Positions 45,689 to 54,733 are shown, counted from the first letter of the stretch. The stretch is DNA of 64,000 nt from Prevotella communis (GCF_022024175.1 NZ_CP091794.1:2170001-2234000); one strand, 5' to 3'. The notes: a model not told the origin generated them from the sequence alone. A program made the numbers and translations.

Positions 45689-46834
45689 TTACTTCATCAG
45701 GTTTTCAAATAATTCCATCCATTGCTGCATGACTCGTTCTTGCGTAAACATCTTTGCTCTTGTTATTGCTCGCTCGCCCATAGATTGTCTGACATCCTGG
45801 TGTTCAATTACAAAGCATATTTTTTCGGCCAATCCCTTCACATCACCTGGAGAAACAAGAATACCTGTTTCACCATCTTTCAAAATATCACGAGGACCAC
45901 ACGGACAAGCAAACGAAACAACAGGAAGACCAACTCCCATTGCTTCAACTAAAACCAATCCAAACCCTTCATATCTTGAACTTAATACGAAGAGGCTACT
46001 CTCGGCATATTTCTCATAAACGTGTTCTACAGAACCATGACAAGTAACAACAGAAGCTAATCCAAGACCATCCGCCTGTTTCTGATACAGAGCATTGTCA
46101 CCACTTCCATAGATATCCAATTGCCAATCCGGATGACGAGTATTCACAACTTTCCAAGCATTAATCAGCATATCAAACCCTTTCTGCCAGGAATACCTAC
46201 CAACAGCGATAACACGTTTATTTGACAAGGACGAACGCAACATGGAAGTGGAACTTACAAAATTAGGAATCACAACCAAATTATTCAGTTCTGGCCAGTT
46301 AAGGGAATCTTCTTCTGTCAATACAACGAATTTATCTAATCGTTTTAATTTATTGACGAAGCGACCAATCCACTGTTTACTAATCCATTCGTTTAAAAAT
46401 TTAGGAAAGAAAGACTTCTGAAACTTACGATAAAATGGACGTGCAAAATGTATTTCTGCAATCTTCTTGCTTCCGTCTTGTATATCAGTAATAAAATTAA
46501 TCTCCCGGCGACATATAGAAACAGTAATATCAGGACGAACCTTCATCAGATAGTCACTAAACATACGTTTAAATCGTCGCTGTTTAAGGAAATAGTGCCA
46601 TAGTTTCTTGTGAAATGGCATAATATCCAATTCATCAAAATTGATGTCGAAATTAACCCATTTAACACGTGGATGAATATCATAATACCAAGGGGAACCT
46701 GCCTTTTCCGTCAAAACCATGTAAAGATCATAGTCTGTATGCTCAGCCAGGTAATTAATTTTCTGACTGAGTATCGTTCCCATCCCGTTTGGAGATAGAA
46801 GTCCACCAACGAAATATACAATTTTCTTATTCAT
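45689..46834 (-). CDS. GT4-family glycosyltransferase (paralogue D)
   Basis: This 381-aa retaining GT-B enzyme has an N-terminal motif NGMGTILSQKINYLAEHTDYD (a variant without GGxERV), VGRYSWQKGFDMLINAW near 205 and FEGFGLVLVEAMGVGLPVVSF near 290. It is the third gene of a minus-strand unit from the promoter at 49186-49216, 4 nt after the preceding GT. Confidence 0.87.
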   Translation of the reverse strand: MNKKIVYFVGGLLSPNGMGTILSQKINYLAEHTDYDLYMVLTEKAGSPWYYDIHPRVKWVNFDINFDELDIMPFHKKLWHYFLKQRRFKRMFSDYLMKVRPDITVSICRREINFITDIQDGSKKIAEIHFARPFYRKFQKSFFPKFLNEWISKQWIGRFVNKLKRLDKFVVLTEEDSLNWPELNNLVVIPNFVSSTSMLRSSLSNKRVIAVGRYSWQKGFDMLINAWKVVNTRHPDWQLDIYGSGDNALYQKQADGLGLASVVTCHGSVEHVYEKYAESSLFVLSSRYEGFGLVLVEAMGVGLPVVSFACPCGPRDILKDGETGILVSPGDVKGLAEKICFVIEHQDVRQSMGERAITRAKMFTQERVMQQWMELFENLMK

Positions 46835-46838
46835 CCTT

Positions 46839-47996
46839 TTATATTATTGCATCCAAGACCATCTGCATCTGATTCTTCCAAGCCAATGACATTACCGTCT
46901 TACGTATATTACCCGGGGCCATGTGATTATTGCCAATGAAATCCAATATTTTGTCGATGTCTATTGGTGACTCGTCAGCAGGCGCCTTCAGCACATAAGG
47001 CTGCTGGTCAAAGTCACAGTCCTGTTCACTATAAATGAAAGGAATACCACGGGCTGCATACTCACGATTTTTCAGTGTCTTGATATTTGTGATTCCGCTA
47101 CGATGGCGAGCAAGACTACCGATAGCGAACTGGGACTGATTAAAAACATCTGTCAATGCATCACCAAAGAGCTGACCATGAAAAATTACTTTATCCTGTA
47201 TCTGATATGTTTCCATCAACTCATGAAAACCTGGAGCATGCATAGAATCATACATTTCCGAAGGCCCCACTCCACCAACAATATGGAAATACACCTCCTG
47301 CCGTTGGCCGTTGGCTGTTGGCAGTTGGCTATAATATTCGCCAAGCCCTGCAATCAAACGGTCATAGCCATGCCAATAATGGACCTCTGCCACACCGATC
47401 AGATGGATGGCTGATGGCTGATGGCTGTTGGCTGATGGCTGATGGAGCGGGATGCTGTCGAAATCGACACCATTACTAATATTTATCGTACGCTGACCAA
47501 AGATTTCCTGTGCATCGGAGAAAGTAACAATAGCATCCATCTGAGCATACAATTGCCGACGGAACAGTTGATCTATCTTCAAATTCAAGCGTGTCATAAA
47601 AGGGAAGCCAACAAACTCTGCATCATACGGATAAGTCGGTATCTCTGTGACAGCATGTATTCCTGCTTTCTTCAATTTCCTAAAAAATTGAATCAACCAT
47701 GGATTGGCATTCTGAAAGCAACGGGCATATACAAACTCTATATTCTCACGGATACAATAATCATAAATACAATTATAACTGAGACGTTGACGAATACCTG
47801 CGAGTTTTCCTTTACCGTAGTCTTTAAGCACCTGACCATCAATAAAGCGACAGCAGTGACCATTCTTCGCAAAGTCATAATAGCAGAGACGCACATCGTG
47901 ACCATTTTCACGCAGTCCCTTCACCTGATAGTGAATCTTTTTCGAGATACCACTAACCTCAGAAAAGCCATGATAAACAAGGAATAATATTCTCAT
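46839..47996 (-). CDS. GT4-like glycosyltransferase carrying two repeat-encoded loops
   Basis: The 385-aa GT-B-type protein differs from the five paralogues: N-terminal GFSEVSGISKKIHYQVKGL, a donor half with LIGVAEVHYWHGYDRLI, and an atypical C-terminal site (RHRSGITNIKTLKNREYAARGIPFI region) lacking the FEGFG..EAM motif. Two 7-bp tandem arrays lie in the gene and encode Gln/Pro/Ser/Ala/His-rich stretches on either side of the LIGVAEV strand, likely surface loops. ATG at 47996 is preferred over TTG at 48002. It lies 2 nt after paralogue E. Confidence 0.82.
   Translation of the reverse strand: MRILFLVYHGFSEVSGISKKIHYQVKGLRENGHDVRLCYYDFAKNGHCCRFIDGQVLKDYGKGKLAGIRQRLSYNCIYDYCIRENIEFVYARCFQNANPWLIQFFRKLKKAGIHAVTEIPTYPYDAEFVGFPFMTRLNLKIDQLFRRQLYAQMDAIVTFSDAQEIFGQRTINISNGVDFDSIPLHQPSANSHQPSAIHLIGVAEVHYWHGYDRLIAGLGEYYSQLPTANGQRQEVYFHIVGGVGPSEMYDSMHAPGFHELMETYQIQDKVIFHGQLFGDALTDVFNQSQFAIGSLARHRSGITNIKTLKNREYAARGIPFIYSEQDCDFDQQPYVLKAPADESPIDIDKILDFIGNNHMAPGNIRKTVMSLAWKNQMQMVLDAII
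47300..47330 (-). repeat. 7-bp tandem repeat in GT gene, array 1
   Basis: The plus strand reads GCCGTTG, GCCGTTG, GCTGTTG, GCAGTTG, GCT. It encodes the QLPTANGQRQ loop of the glycosyltransferase. Confidence 0.8.
47402..47450 (-). repeat. 7-bp tandem repeat in GT gene, array 2
   Basis: Seven heptamers on the plus strand: GATGGAT, GGCTGAT, GGCTGAT, GGCTGTT, GGCTGAT, GGCTGAT, GGAGCGG. Forty-nine bases encode a HQPSANSHQPSA stretch. Three units (21 bp) equal seven codons, so changes of three units keep the frame. Confidence 0.85.
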
Positions 47997-47998
47997 AC

Positions 47999-49165
47999 TC
48001 AACAGTCTTTTTTTACCGACTCAAAAAGAGTCCTCCAACAATCAGCAATCTGCTCAATATTGAAGCGCCTTACATTCATTATTCCCGACTGTGACATCGA
48101 ACGGCGAAGAGTATCATCACCCATCAGACGAGACAGAGCATCAGCCATAGCCTCAACATTACCATTTTCGACCAGGATGCCATCCTCGCCATTCTTCACA
48201 ATATCCCTAGGACCGCATGGACAAGCAAAAGACACCACAGGAAGCCCACAAGCCATAGCCTCTATTAACACCATTCCAAAGCCTTCGAAGCGAGAACTGA
48301 AGACAAAGAGAGAGCTATTGACATATTCCTGCTGAATATTTGAAGTTGGGCCATTCAAATGACAACGGTTACTATCAATACCCAATTCACGCATCTGTTT
48401 TTGATATTGCGTCCTATCACCATCGCCAAAGACTGCCAACTGCCAATCAGGGTGTGTTTTCTCTGCAATAGACCATGCTTGCAATAAAAGGTCAAAGCCC
48501 TTTTGATAAACATAACGTCCTACTGCCATGACACGTTTTTCAGCCATCATGCTTACCTGGGTCGGAACAAAAGATAGTGGATCTGATATAACACTTACAT
48601 TCAAAAGTTCAGGCCATGCTTGTCTGTCTTCATTGGTCAAGACAACAAAGCTATCAAGTTTTTTAAGTTTTGACACCAAATTACGCATCCAGAACTTGGC
48701 AAAGATCCTTTTGACACAATTTGCGTCGTCAGCCTCAAAATTTCGATAATTGGCACGATTCACATGCAGTTCACCAATCTTTTTGCTTCCATCCTTAATA
48801 TCAGTAAGGAAATTTATCTCACGACGAAGCAAACTTACCGTAATATCTGGTCGGAGACGCATCAGTTCTGCCTCAACCAACTTCCTGTATAGACGCTGTT
48901 TCTTCAGATAAACGAATATCTTCTTAATGAAAGAACAAGTCCAAAGCTCTTCAAAGTTAATATCAAGATTAATAACCTTTATCTTTGGAGAGAGTGGATA
49001 GAAGAATGGTTTGTCTTTTCCATCCGTCAGAATAATCGTAATGTCATAGTCGTAATGCTCCGCGAAATAATTGGCTTTGAGCGTCAGTACACGCTCCACC
49101 CCTCCAGCCATATATAAAGCTGGAGTAAGATAAACCAATTTGAATTTTTTCGCTGTTTTAGGCAT
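47999..49165 (-). CDS. GT4-family glycosyltransferase (paralogue E)
   Basis: This 388-aa retaining GT-B enzyme has GGVERVLTLKANYFAEHYDYD near residue 20, VGRYVYQKGFDLLLQAW near 216 and FEGFGMVLIEAMACGLPVVSF near 300. The open frame runs to 49276, but the promoter lies at 49186-49216, so ATG 49165 is the start. First gene of a three-gene GT unit on the minus strand; closest to paralogue D. Confidence 0.87.
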   Translation of the reverse strand: MPKTAKKFKLVYLTPALYMAGGVERVLTLKANYFAEHYDYDITIILTDGKDKPFFYPLSPKIKVINLDINFEELWTCSFIKKIFVYLKKQRLYRKLVEAELMRLRPDITVSLLRREINFLTDIKDGSKKIGELHVNRANYRNFEADDANCVKRIFAKFWMRNLVSKLKKLDSFVVLTNEDRQAWPELLNVSVISDPLSFVPTQVSMMAEKRVMAVGRYVYQKGFDLLLQAWSIAEKTHPDWQLAVFGDGDRTQYQKQMRELGIDSNRCHLNGPTSNIQQEYVNSSLFVFSSRFEGFGMVLIEAMACGLPVVSFACPCGPRDIVKNGEDGILVENGNVEAMADALSRLMGDDTLRRSMSQSGIMNVRRFNIEQIADCWRTLFESVKKDC

Positions 49166-49185
49166 TACAACATCCGTTTTAGCCA

Positions 49186-49216
49186 CAAAATTACAAATTA
49201 ATTTTGGAATAACAAA
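49186..49216 (-). promoter_or_regulatory. Promoter of the three-gene GT unit
   Basis: On the minus strand TTTG (49213-49216) and TAATTTTG (49186-49193) are 19 bp apart. It overlaps the divergent promoter at 49203-49233. Confidence 0.7.
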
Positions 49217-49233
49217 CATTTTGCTTATTTTTG
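49203..49233 (+). promoter_or_regulatory. Divergent promoter of the plus-strand GT4-GT2 pair
   Basis: TTTG at 49203-49206 and TATTTTTG at 49226-49233 have a 19-bp spacer, with the ATG at 49255. The -33 regions of the two opposed promoters overlap, so the two units may compete for polymerase. Confidence 0.68.
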
Positions 49234-49254
49234 CAAACAAATCATATTCGAACC

Positions 49255-50379
49255 ATGATTGTAGGCATTGAAGCACAGCGAATATTCCGCAAAAACAAGC
49301 ACGGTATGGACTACGTGGTGTTGCAGGAGATTAAAGAACTGCAACAGATAGACACGGAGAATGAATACTATGTATTTGTGAAACCTGGCGAAGACCGTTG
49401 TGTAGAGAGTACAAAGAATGTGCATATCATCGAATTAAAGTGTCCTTCATATCCGCTTTGGGAACAATGGGCACTGCTAAGGGCTGCAAAGAAATATGGC
49501 GTAGAGATACTACATTGTACGAGCAATACTGCTCCCATCTGGTGTGATATACCATTGGTCTTGACGTTGCACGACATCATCTTCCTTGAGCCCCGGGACA
49601 AACAGAATCATTCTCTTTACCAGAACATGGGCTGGCTATACAGGAGATTGGACGTTCCAAGGATATTAAATAAATGCCGTCGTATCATTACCGTATCAAA
49701 CTTTGAGATGGAGAACATCATTTCGAAACTGGGTATTCCACGTGAACGCATGGCAATGATATACAACGGATACAACAACTGGTTTAAGCCCATTGAGGAT
49801 ACGAGCCATGTCACTAAGAAATACATTGCTGATGAGGGCTATTTCTTCTTCTTAGGCAATACTGACCCCAAAAAGAATACTGAGCGTACACTGGTTGCTT
49901 ATTCCAAATATCTACAACAGTCGGACGTAAAACGAAAGTTGCTGATGGCCGATCTGGATGCTGAATATCTGAATGGTATCATTCAACGGAACCACATTGA
50001 GAATATCAGAGATTATATCCTCATGCCTGGATATATTGTGAACAGCGACTTACCTTATATTTATAATGGAGCGTTTGCCTTCTTGTATACTTCACTAAGG
50101 GAGAGCTTTGGCATACCGCTGCTGGAAGCAATGGCATGTGGAACGCCTGTCATCACCAGCAATACCTCATCCATGCCTGAAATCGCTGGACATGATGCAA
50201 TCTTGGTAAATCCAGAAAGCAGTGACGAGATTGCACAAATGATGCTGCAATTAGAAAGAGACGAAGACCTCTATAAGAAACAAAAAACTTTAGGATTGGA
50301 AAGAGCAAAACTTTTCTCATGGAGAAAGACAACAGAAAATCTGTTAAAGTTATATCAAGAAGTACATCAAGAACTATAA
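49255..50379 (+). CDS. GT4-family glycosyltransferase (mannosyltransferase-like)
   Basis: The 374-aa GT-B protein belongs to a different GT4 branch from the five paralogues: GIEAQRIFRKNKHGMDYVV at the N-terminus, LHDIIFLEPRDKQN, FFLGNTDPKKNTERTL near 197 and ESFGIPLLEAMACGTPVITSN near 290. Related enzymes often add mannose or rhamnose in O-antigen or capsule synthesis. ATG at 49255 follows the promoter; the in-frame TTG at 49231 lies inside it. The GT2 gene starts 4 nt after the stop. Confidence 0.86.
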   Translation: MIVGIEAQRIFRKNKHGMDYVVLQEIKELQQIDTENEYYVFVKPGEDRCVESTKNVHIIELKCPSYPLWEQWALLRAAKKYGVEILHCTSNTAPIWCDIPLVLTLHDIIFLEPRDKQNHSLYQNMGWLYRRLDVPRILNKCRRIITVSNFEMENIISKLGIPRERMAMIYNGYNNWFKPIEDTSHVTKKYIADEGYFFFLGNTDPKKNTERTLVAYSKYLQQSDVKRKLLMADLDAEYLNGIIQRNHIENIRDYILMPGYIVNSDLPYIYNGAFAFLYTSLRESFGIPLLEAMACGTPVITSNTSSMPEIAGHDAILVNPESSDEIAQMMLQLERDEDLYKKQKTLGLERAKLFSWRKTTENLLKLYQEVHQEL

Positions 50380-50383
50380 TCAA

Positions 50384-51283
50384 ATGCCAAAAGTCAGTGT
50401 CATATTACCAGTATACAACGTTGAACCCTATCTCGACGAAGCATTATATTCCTTAGAGAATCAGACTCTAAAGGATATAGAGATTATCGCGGTAAACGAT
50501 GGTTCTACAGATAACAGTTTATCGATTTTAGATAAACACGCTTTAACTGATAAAAGAATAAGCATATACAGTCAAAAAAACAAAGGTTTGTCGGGCGCAA
50601 GAAATACAGGTCTAAATCTTTGTCAAGGAGAATACGTGTATTTCATGGACTCTGATGACATAATCGATAAAACAGCGTTAGAGGAGTGCTATAACTATGC
50701 AAAAAAAAATGATGCTGACGTATGCCTATTTGACGCAGAAGTTTTTTATGAAAAAGATGCATTACAAATCCCATGGGATTACAACAGAAATGATACTTTA
50801 GTAGAGGACAAAAAATACGAAGGGCTTTCTCTTTTTAATCTATTACTTGACAAAGAGAAGCACCGTGCCGTAGTATGGTTGCAGTTTACCAGATGGGAAT
50901 ATTTAAAGAAGATCAAATTAAATTTCTATGATGGACTTATCCACGAAGACGAATTATTCACCCCACAAGTAATACTCCAAACAAACCGTATATATTATTT
51001 AAACAGGAAGTTCGTAAAGCATAGAATAAGAAAGTCATCAATAGTTGGAAAAGGATACTCAAAAAAGAACCTGAATTGCTATCTTACTGTTTTTGACGAG
51101 CTCTTTAAATTTCAAGATTCTCCTACAATCAGGAAATTTGCTCGCTACACACTCAGTAAAGTATTCTATACAGGTCACGCGATACCCTTCAAGGAGAAAT
51201 TTGGGGTATTCTGGCGAGCTGTCAAATCAGGCTATTTGAAATATATTGGTATAAAATCTATTATCGTGTTTTGGCTAAAATAA
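50384..51283 (+). CDS. GT2-family glycosyltransferase (EpsH/WcaA-like)
   Basis: The 299-aa GT-A enzyme has an N-terminal VSVILPVYNVEPYLDEAL, AVNDGSTDNS and the metal-binding MDSDD at about residue 87-91, with a likely catalytic HEDELF near 186. It should transfer one sugar to a lipid-linked glycan. This gene is among the most AT-rich in the window, suggesting acquisition by transfer. Confidence 0.88.
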   Translation: MPKVSVILPVYNVEPYLDEALYSLENQTLKDIEIIAVNDGSTDNSLSILDKHALTDKRISIYSQKNKGLSGARNTGLNLCQGEYVYFMDSDDIIDKTALEECYNYAKKNDADVCLFDAEVFYEKDALQIPWDYNRNDTLVEDKKYEGLSLFNLLLDKEKHRAVVWLQFTRWEYLKKIKLNFYDGLIHEDELFTPQVILQTNRIYYLNRKFVKHRIRKSSIVGKGYSKKNLNCYLTVFDELFKFQDSPTIRKFARYTLSKVFYTGHAIPFKEKFGVFWRAVKSGYLKYIGIKSIIVFWLK

Positions 51284-51368
51284 CCTCTTTAGACAATTAT
51301 AACAATTTATCAGGTTGCCTTTTATTATTTTTTGATAGTTATTATTTTGATAGTATCAATAAATTGAC

Positions 51369-51376
51369 TACTTTTG
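51369..51376 (+). promoter_or_regulatory. -7 box (TACTTTTG) of the Ppm-like gene
   Basis: TACTTTTG lies 23 nt before the ATG at 51399. The 115-bp gap marks the return to less AT-rich core genes. Confidence 0.7.
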
Positions 51377-51398
51377 CAGCATTAAAACCATTAAATCA

Positions 51399-52154
51399 AT
51401 GAATACAAGCGACAGCATCGTTATAATTCCTACTTATAACGAGAAGGAAAATATAGAGAAGATTATCCGAGCCGTGTTTGGTTTGGAGAAGTGTTTCCAT
51501 ATACTGATAATCGATGACGGTTCTCCCGACGGGACTGCCAGCATCGTGAAAGGACTGATGGAAAATGAGTTCAGCGACCGTCTGTTTATCGTAGAAAGAA
51601 AAGGTAAGTTGGGACTGGGTACGGCTTATATCGCCGGATTCAAATGGGCCTTAGAGCACGACTACCAGTATATCTTTGAGATGGATGCAGACTTCAGTCA
51701 CGATCCCAACGACCTGCCACGCCTCTATGCTGCATGTCATGACGAGGGTAACGACGTGGCCATTGGTTCACGCTATATCAGTGGTGTGAACGTGGTGAAC
51801 TGGCCCATGGGACGTGTGCTGATGAGCTACTTTGCATCAAAATACGTGAAGATCGTAACGGGCTTCCCCATCCACGATACTACCGCCGGATTCAAATGTT
51901 ACAAGCGTCGTGTGCTCGAGACCATCGAACTGGACAAGATTCGCTTCAAGGGCTATGGCTTCCAGATTGAGATGAAGTTCACCGCCTGGCGCATTGGCTT
52001 CAAGATCAAAGAGGTGCCCGTCATCTTTGTGAACCGCAAGGAGGGAACCAGCAAAATGTCGGGTGGCATCTTCGGAGAGGCATTCTTCGGAGTGATGCGA
52101 CTGCGCTGGGATGGATGGACACGGAAATATCCTGCATTGCCCAAGACAGAGTAA
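51399..52154 (+). CDS. Polyprenol-phosphate mannosyltransferase-like GT2 enzyme
   Basis: The 251-aa protein resembles DPM1/Ppm1: IVIIPTYNEKENI, IDDGSPDGTASI, MDADFSHDP (about residues 92-100), GSRYISG and a C-terminal NRKEGTSKMSGGIF. It makes polyprenyl-phosphate-mannose or a similar lipid-linked sugar used by GT-C enzymes at the periplasmic face. No C-terminal membrane helices are seen, as in soluble DPM1 types. Confidence 0.88.
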   Translation: MNTSDSIVIIPTYNEKENIEKIIRAVFGLEKCFHILIIDDGSPDGTASIVKGLMENEFSDRLFIVERKGKLGLGTAYIAGFKWALEHDYQYIFEMDADFSHDPNDLPRLYAACHDEGNDVAIGSRYISGVNVVNWPMGRVLMSYFASKYVKIVTGFPIHDTTAGFKCYKRRVLETIELDKIRFKGYGFQIEMKFTAWRIGFKIKEVPVIFVNRKEGTSKMSGGIFGEAFFGVMRLRWDGWTRKYPALPKTE

Positions 52155-52172
52155 CTGCTACACTTACTCTAC

Positions 52173-52931
52173 TTACTGATCGGGGTTTTCCACGAATCCT
52201 TGATATTCAGGCACTAAGGCAGACATCACACTGTCATAGGCCTGATTTTTTGTTGCCTCCACATTCTCTGAGCCCTGCCCTACAGGATAGATAGGTTGAT
52301 GGATGGTCAGGGTAAGGGGATGCCAATGGACAAACTTCATATCTCGCATACGAGGCATGATATTAAAAGAACCATTGATAGTCAGGGGGACGACAGGCAA
52401 TTGCAACTCGTCGGCCAACATAAAGGCACCCTTCTTGAAGACACCCATATGACCCGTGAACGAACGGGAGCCCTCGGGGAACACAGTAAGACTAGTACCG
52501 CCCTTCAGCGTCTCACGAGCCTGGTCATAGGTAGCCTTTACTTTTTTAGGACCACGCTTATCCACAAAAATCTGATGGGTCTTGGCACAGGCAAAGCCTA
52601 CAAAAGGAATTCTACGCAACTGGTATTTCATCATCCACTTGAAATGACGATTCAGGTAACCATAAATCAGGAAGATGTCAAAGGCTCCCTGATGGTTGGC
52701 TACAAAGACATATGACTCTTTCTTATCCAGGTTCTCACGTCCCTCTACACGTACAGGAATGAGGAATAGCCACAGGATGATACGAGCCCATAAACGAGGA
52801 GGATAGTTGCCCCAGAAATGACCGAAGCCAAGAGCCGCACCTATAATGATAGAACTGGTTATAACCACTGTAGTGATGATGGTTAAAGGTAACGCAATAA
52901 ACAACTGATAAGTATAGTAAAGGTATTTCAT
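52173..52931 (-). CDS. plsC: 1-acyl-sn-glycerol-3-phosphate acyltransferase
   Basis: The 252-aa PlsC-type acyltransferase has N-terminal membrane helices (about 5-60), the catalytic NHQGAFD (NHx4D, about 79-85) and the substrate motif FPEGSRS (about 150-156). It acylates lysophosphatidic acid to phosphatidic acid in the inner membrane. It is the last gene of the pyrC unit, 21 nt after the phosphoesterase gene. Confidence 0.88.
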   Translation of the reverse strand: MKYLYYTYQLFIALPLTIITTVVITSSIIIGAALGFGHFWGNYPPRLWARIILWLFLIPVRVEGRENLDKKESYVFVANHQGAFDIFLIYGYLNRHFKWMMKYQLRRIPFVGFACAKTHQIFVDKRGPKKVKATYDQARETLKGGTSLTVFPEGSRSFTGHMGVFKKGAFMLADELQLPVVPLTINGSFNIMPRMRDMKFVHWHPLTLTIHQPIYPVGQGSENVEATKNQAYDSVMSALVPEYQGFVENPDQ

Positions 52932-52952
52932 TGTTGATAATATATTTATTTT

Positions 52953-53930
52953 TTATTTCTTATGAAGGGTGATAACCGTTATCTCACCGGGCACGCCCAC
53001 ACGGAATGGGACAACACCACTGAGGCCATTGGAGACATAAAGGCAACGATTAGCAACGGTATAGAGTCCGCTATACTCCTTGTATTTCAAGAAGGCTGGA
53101 GACAAGCCAAATAGCGAGAACTGTCCGCCGTGGGTATGGCCACTCAATGTCAGTTGCACATGACTATGAGGCAGAATCTTGCGACGCCATGCAGAAGGAT
53201 CATGTTCCAAAAGAACAACGAAATCCTGCCGTTTGACACGATAAAGTGCTGACGACAAATCGCCTTTCTGCGGAAAGCGTACGCCATCGCCATCATTTTC
53301 CATACCTGCAATGACAAGACGCTGATCGCCACGATGAATAAAGCAACGTGCATTATTCAGTGGGGTCCACCCTAATTCCTCATCAAGTCCTTCACGGAGC
53401 CCAGAATTGGTATATTGCTCCAAGGCATCTCCATCATCATACGTCGTATAGTCATGATTGCCCAAGACAGAATAGACACCATCCTTAGCCTTGATACTTG
53501 ACAGGAGCGTCCTACAGGGCTCTATCTCGCTGGGCACCTTATTCTGCAAGTCACCAGTAAAGACCACCATATCTGCATTCTGGGCATTGATACTGTCGAC
53601 AGCTGTTTTCAGCAAATCCATCCTCTTGCCGGTGAGCGTACCTGTATGTACGTCACTGAACTGCACAATGGTATAGCCGTCAAAAGCCTCTGGGAGATCC
53701 TCGAATGACAAGTCCACATGCTTGACCTCAAACTGACTGACACCCACGTAAGCACCATAGAGGAATATGAGCCAAAGCAGACATAATGGTAAGATAGATG
53801 TCCATTTCAACCAACGACGTTTGGTGAAATAGCATGTGACACCTGCTACCAAGGAAAGGAAAAACATGATACCCCACCCTATATAAATATAGGTATCAGG
53901 CTGAAGTAATGTGATATGTGTCTCGTTCAT
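52953..53930 (-). CDS. Membrane-anchored metallophosphoesterase (YkuE-like)
   Basis: The 325-aa protein has two N-terminal hydrophobic helices (about 13-33 and 42-64). A calcineurin-like domain follows with the expected metal motifs FSDVHTG, GDLQN, GNHDY and GHTHGG. Members hydrolyse phosphate esters, in some cases of lipid precursors. Active site probably faces the periplasm. It overlaps the upstream gene by 4 bp. Confidence 0.87.
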   Translation of the reverse strand: MNETHITLLQPDTYIYIGWGIMFFLSLVAGVTCYFTKRRWLKWTSILPLCLLWLIFLYGAYVGVSQFEVKHVDLSFEDLPEAFDGYTIVQFSDVHTGTLTGKRMDLLKTAVDSINAQNADMVVFTGDLQNKVPSEIEPCRTLLSSIKAKDGVYSVLGNHDYTTYDDGDALEQYTNSGLREGLDEELGWTPLNNARCFIHRGDQRLVIAGMENDGDGVRFPQKGDLSSALYRVKRQDFVVLLEHDPSAWRRKILPHSHVQLTLSGHTHGGQFSLFGLSPAFLKYKEYSGLYTVANRCLYVSNGLSGVVPFRVGVPGEITVITLHKK

Positions 53931-54733
53931 ATATTTGCGGAAAGGAATTTACGTATTGTTTCTACTGGCATCTGACGACGACGGGCATAGTCGGCCAACT
54001 GATCTTCACCTATCTTACCAATAGAGAAATAATGTGACTTGGGATGGGATATCATCAGACCAGAGACACTGGCATGAGGTCGCATAGCACCACTCTCAGT
54101 CAGAGAGATACCAATCTGCTTCATGTCAAGTAAGTCGTCAAGAAGGAAATTCATGCTGGCATCTGGCAAGGAGGGATACCCCACAGCTGGACGGATACCC
54201 TGGAAATGCTCCAGTTGCATCTCATGGATAGAGAGACTCTCGTCAGGCGCATATCCCCAATAGTGTTTGCGTACCTCCTCATGCATCCGCTCTGCTGCAG
54301 CCTCTGCCAAACGGTCTGCCAAAAGCTGTGCCATCATCTTCAAGTAGGGATCATGGTCAAAATCAGTCTCCATACCTTTGTCTACAGAGGTAGCAAACAA
54401 ACCAATTCTGGATGATGGATGCAGGGATTCAGATGATTGGTGAGGTAAGAGAAAATCAGCAAGACAAAGAAATTCACTTTCTGCTTGCTGCTGACGTAGC
54501 ATTGGCAATCGTTTGCCTGTACTGTCAATAACAATATCATCATTATCGGAATGAGCATCAACGATATCAAAAAGCGCGTAAGCCTGATATTTCCCGTCGT
54601 ACGCTTTCAGAAAGTCCTCAGCCTCCCTTCTCACACGTTGCTGGTTTACTTCGTCTTTCACCTGCCAGGCAAAATAGAAGTAAGCCCAGTTGATATAGGG
54701 CACAAGGTCTCTGATATCGTAGATAAGTTTCAT
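53927..54733 (-). CDS. Stand-alone B12-dependent methionine synthase reactivation domain
   Basis: The 268-aa protein matches only the C-terminal activation domain of MetH (PF02965). The AdoMet-binding segment GIRPAVGYPSLPD (about 185-197) is visible, followed by SGLMISHPKSHYFSIGKI. In full-length MetH this domain remethylates oxidised cob(II)alamin using AdoMet and a flavodoxin. Here it is encoded alone, so it should act in trans on a MetH lacking the domain or have a related role. It overlaps pyrC by 4 bp and the phosphoesterase gene by 4 bp. Confidence 0.85.
   Translation of the reverse strand: MKLIYDIRDLVPYINWAYFYFAWQVKDEVNQQRVRREAEDFLKAYDGKYQAYALFDIVDAHSDNDDIVIDSTGKRLPMLRQQQAESEFLCLADFLLPHQSSESLHPSSRIGLFATSVDKGMETDFDHDPYLKMMAQLLADRLAEAAAERMHEEVRKHYWGYAPDESLSIHEMQLEHFQGIRPAVGYPSLPDASMNFLLDDLLDMKQIGISLTESGAMRPHASVSGLMISHPKSHYFSIGKIGEDQLADYARRRQMPVETIRKFLSANI

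Noticed and set aside
52140..52172. Bidirectional terminator between the Ppm-like gene and plsC
   Set aside because: Only a 6-bp imperfect stem without a T run is visible.
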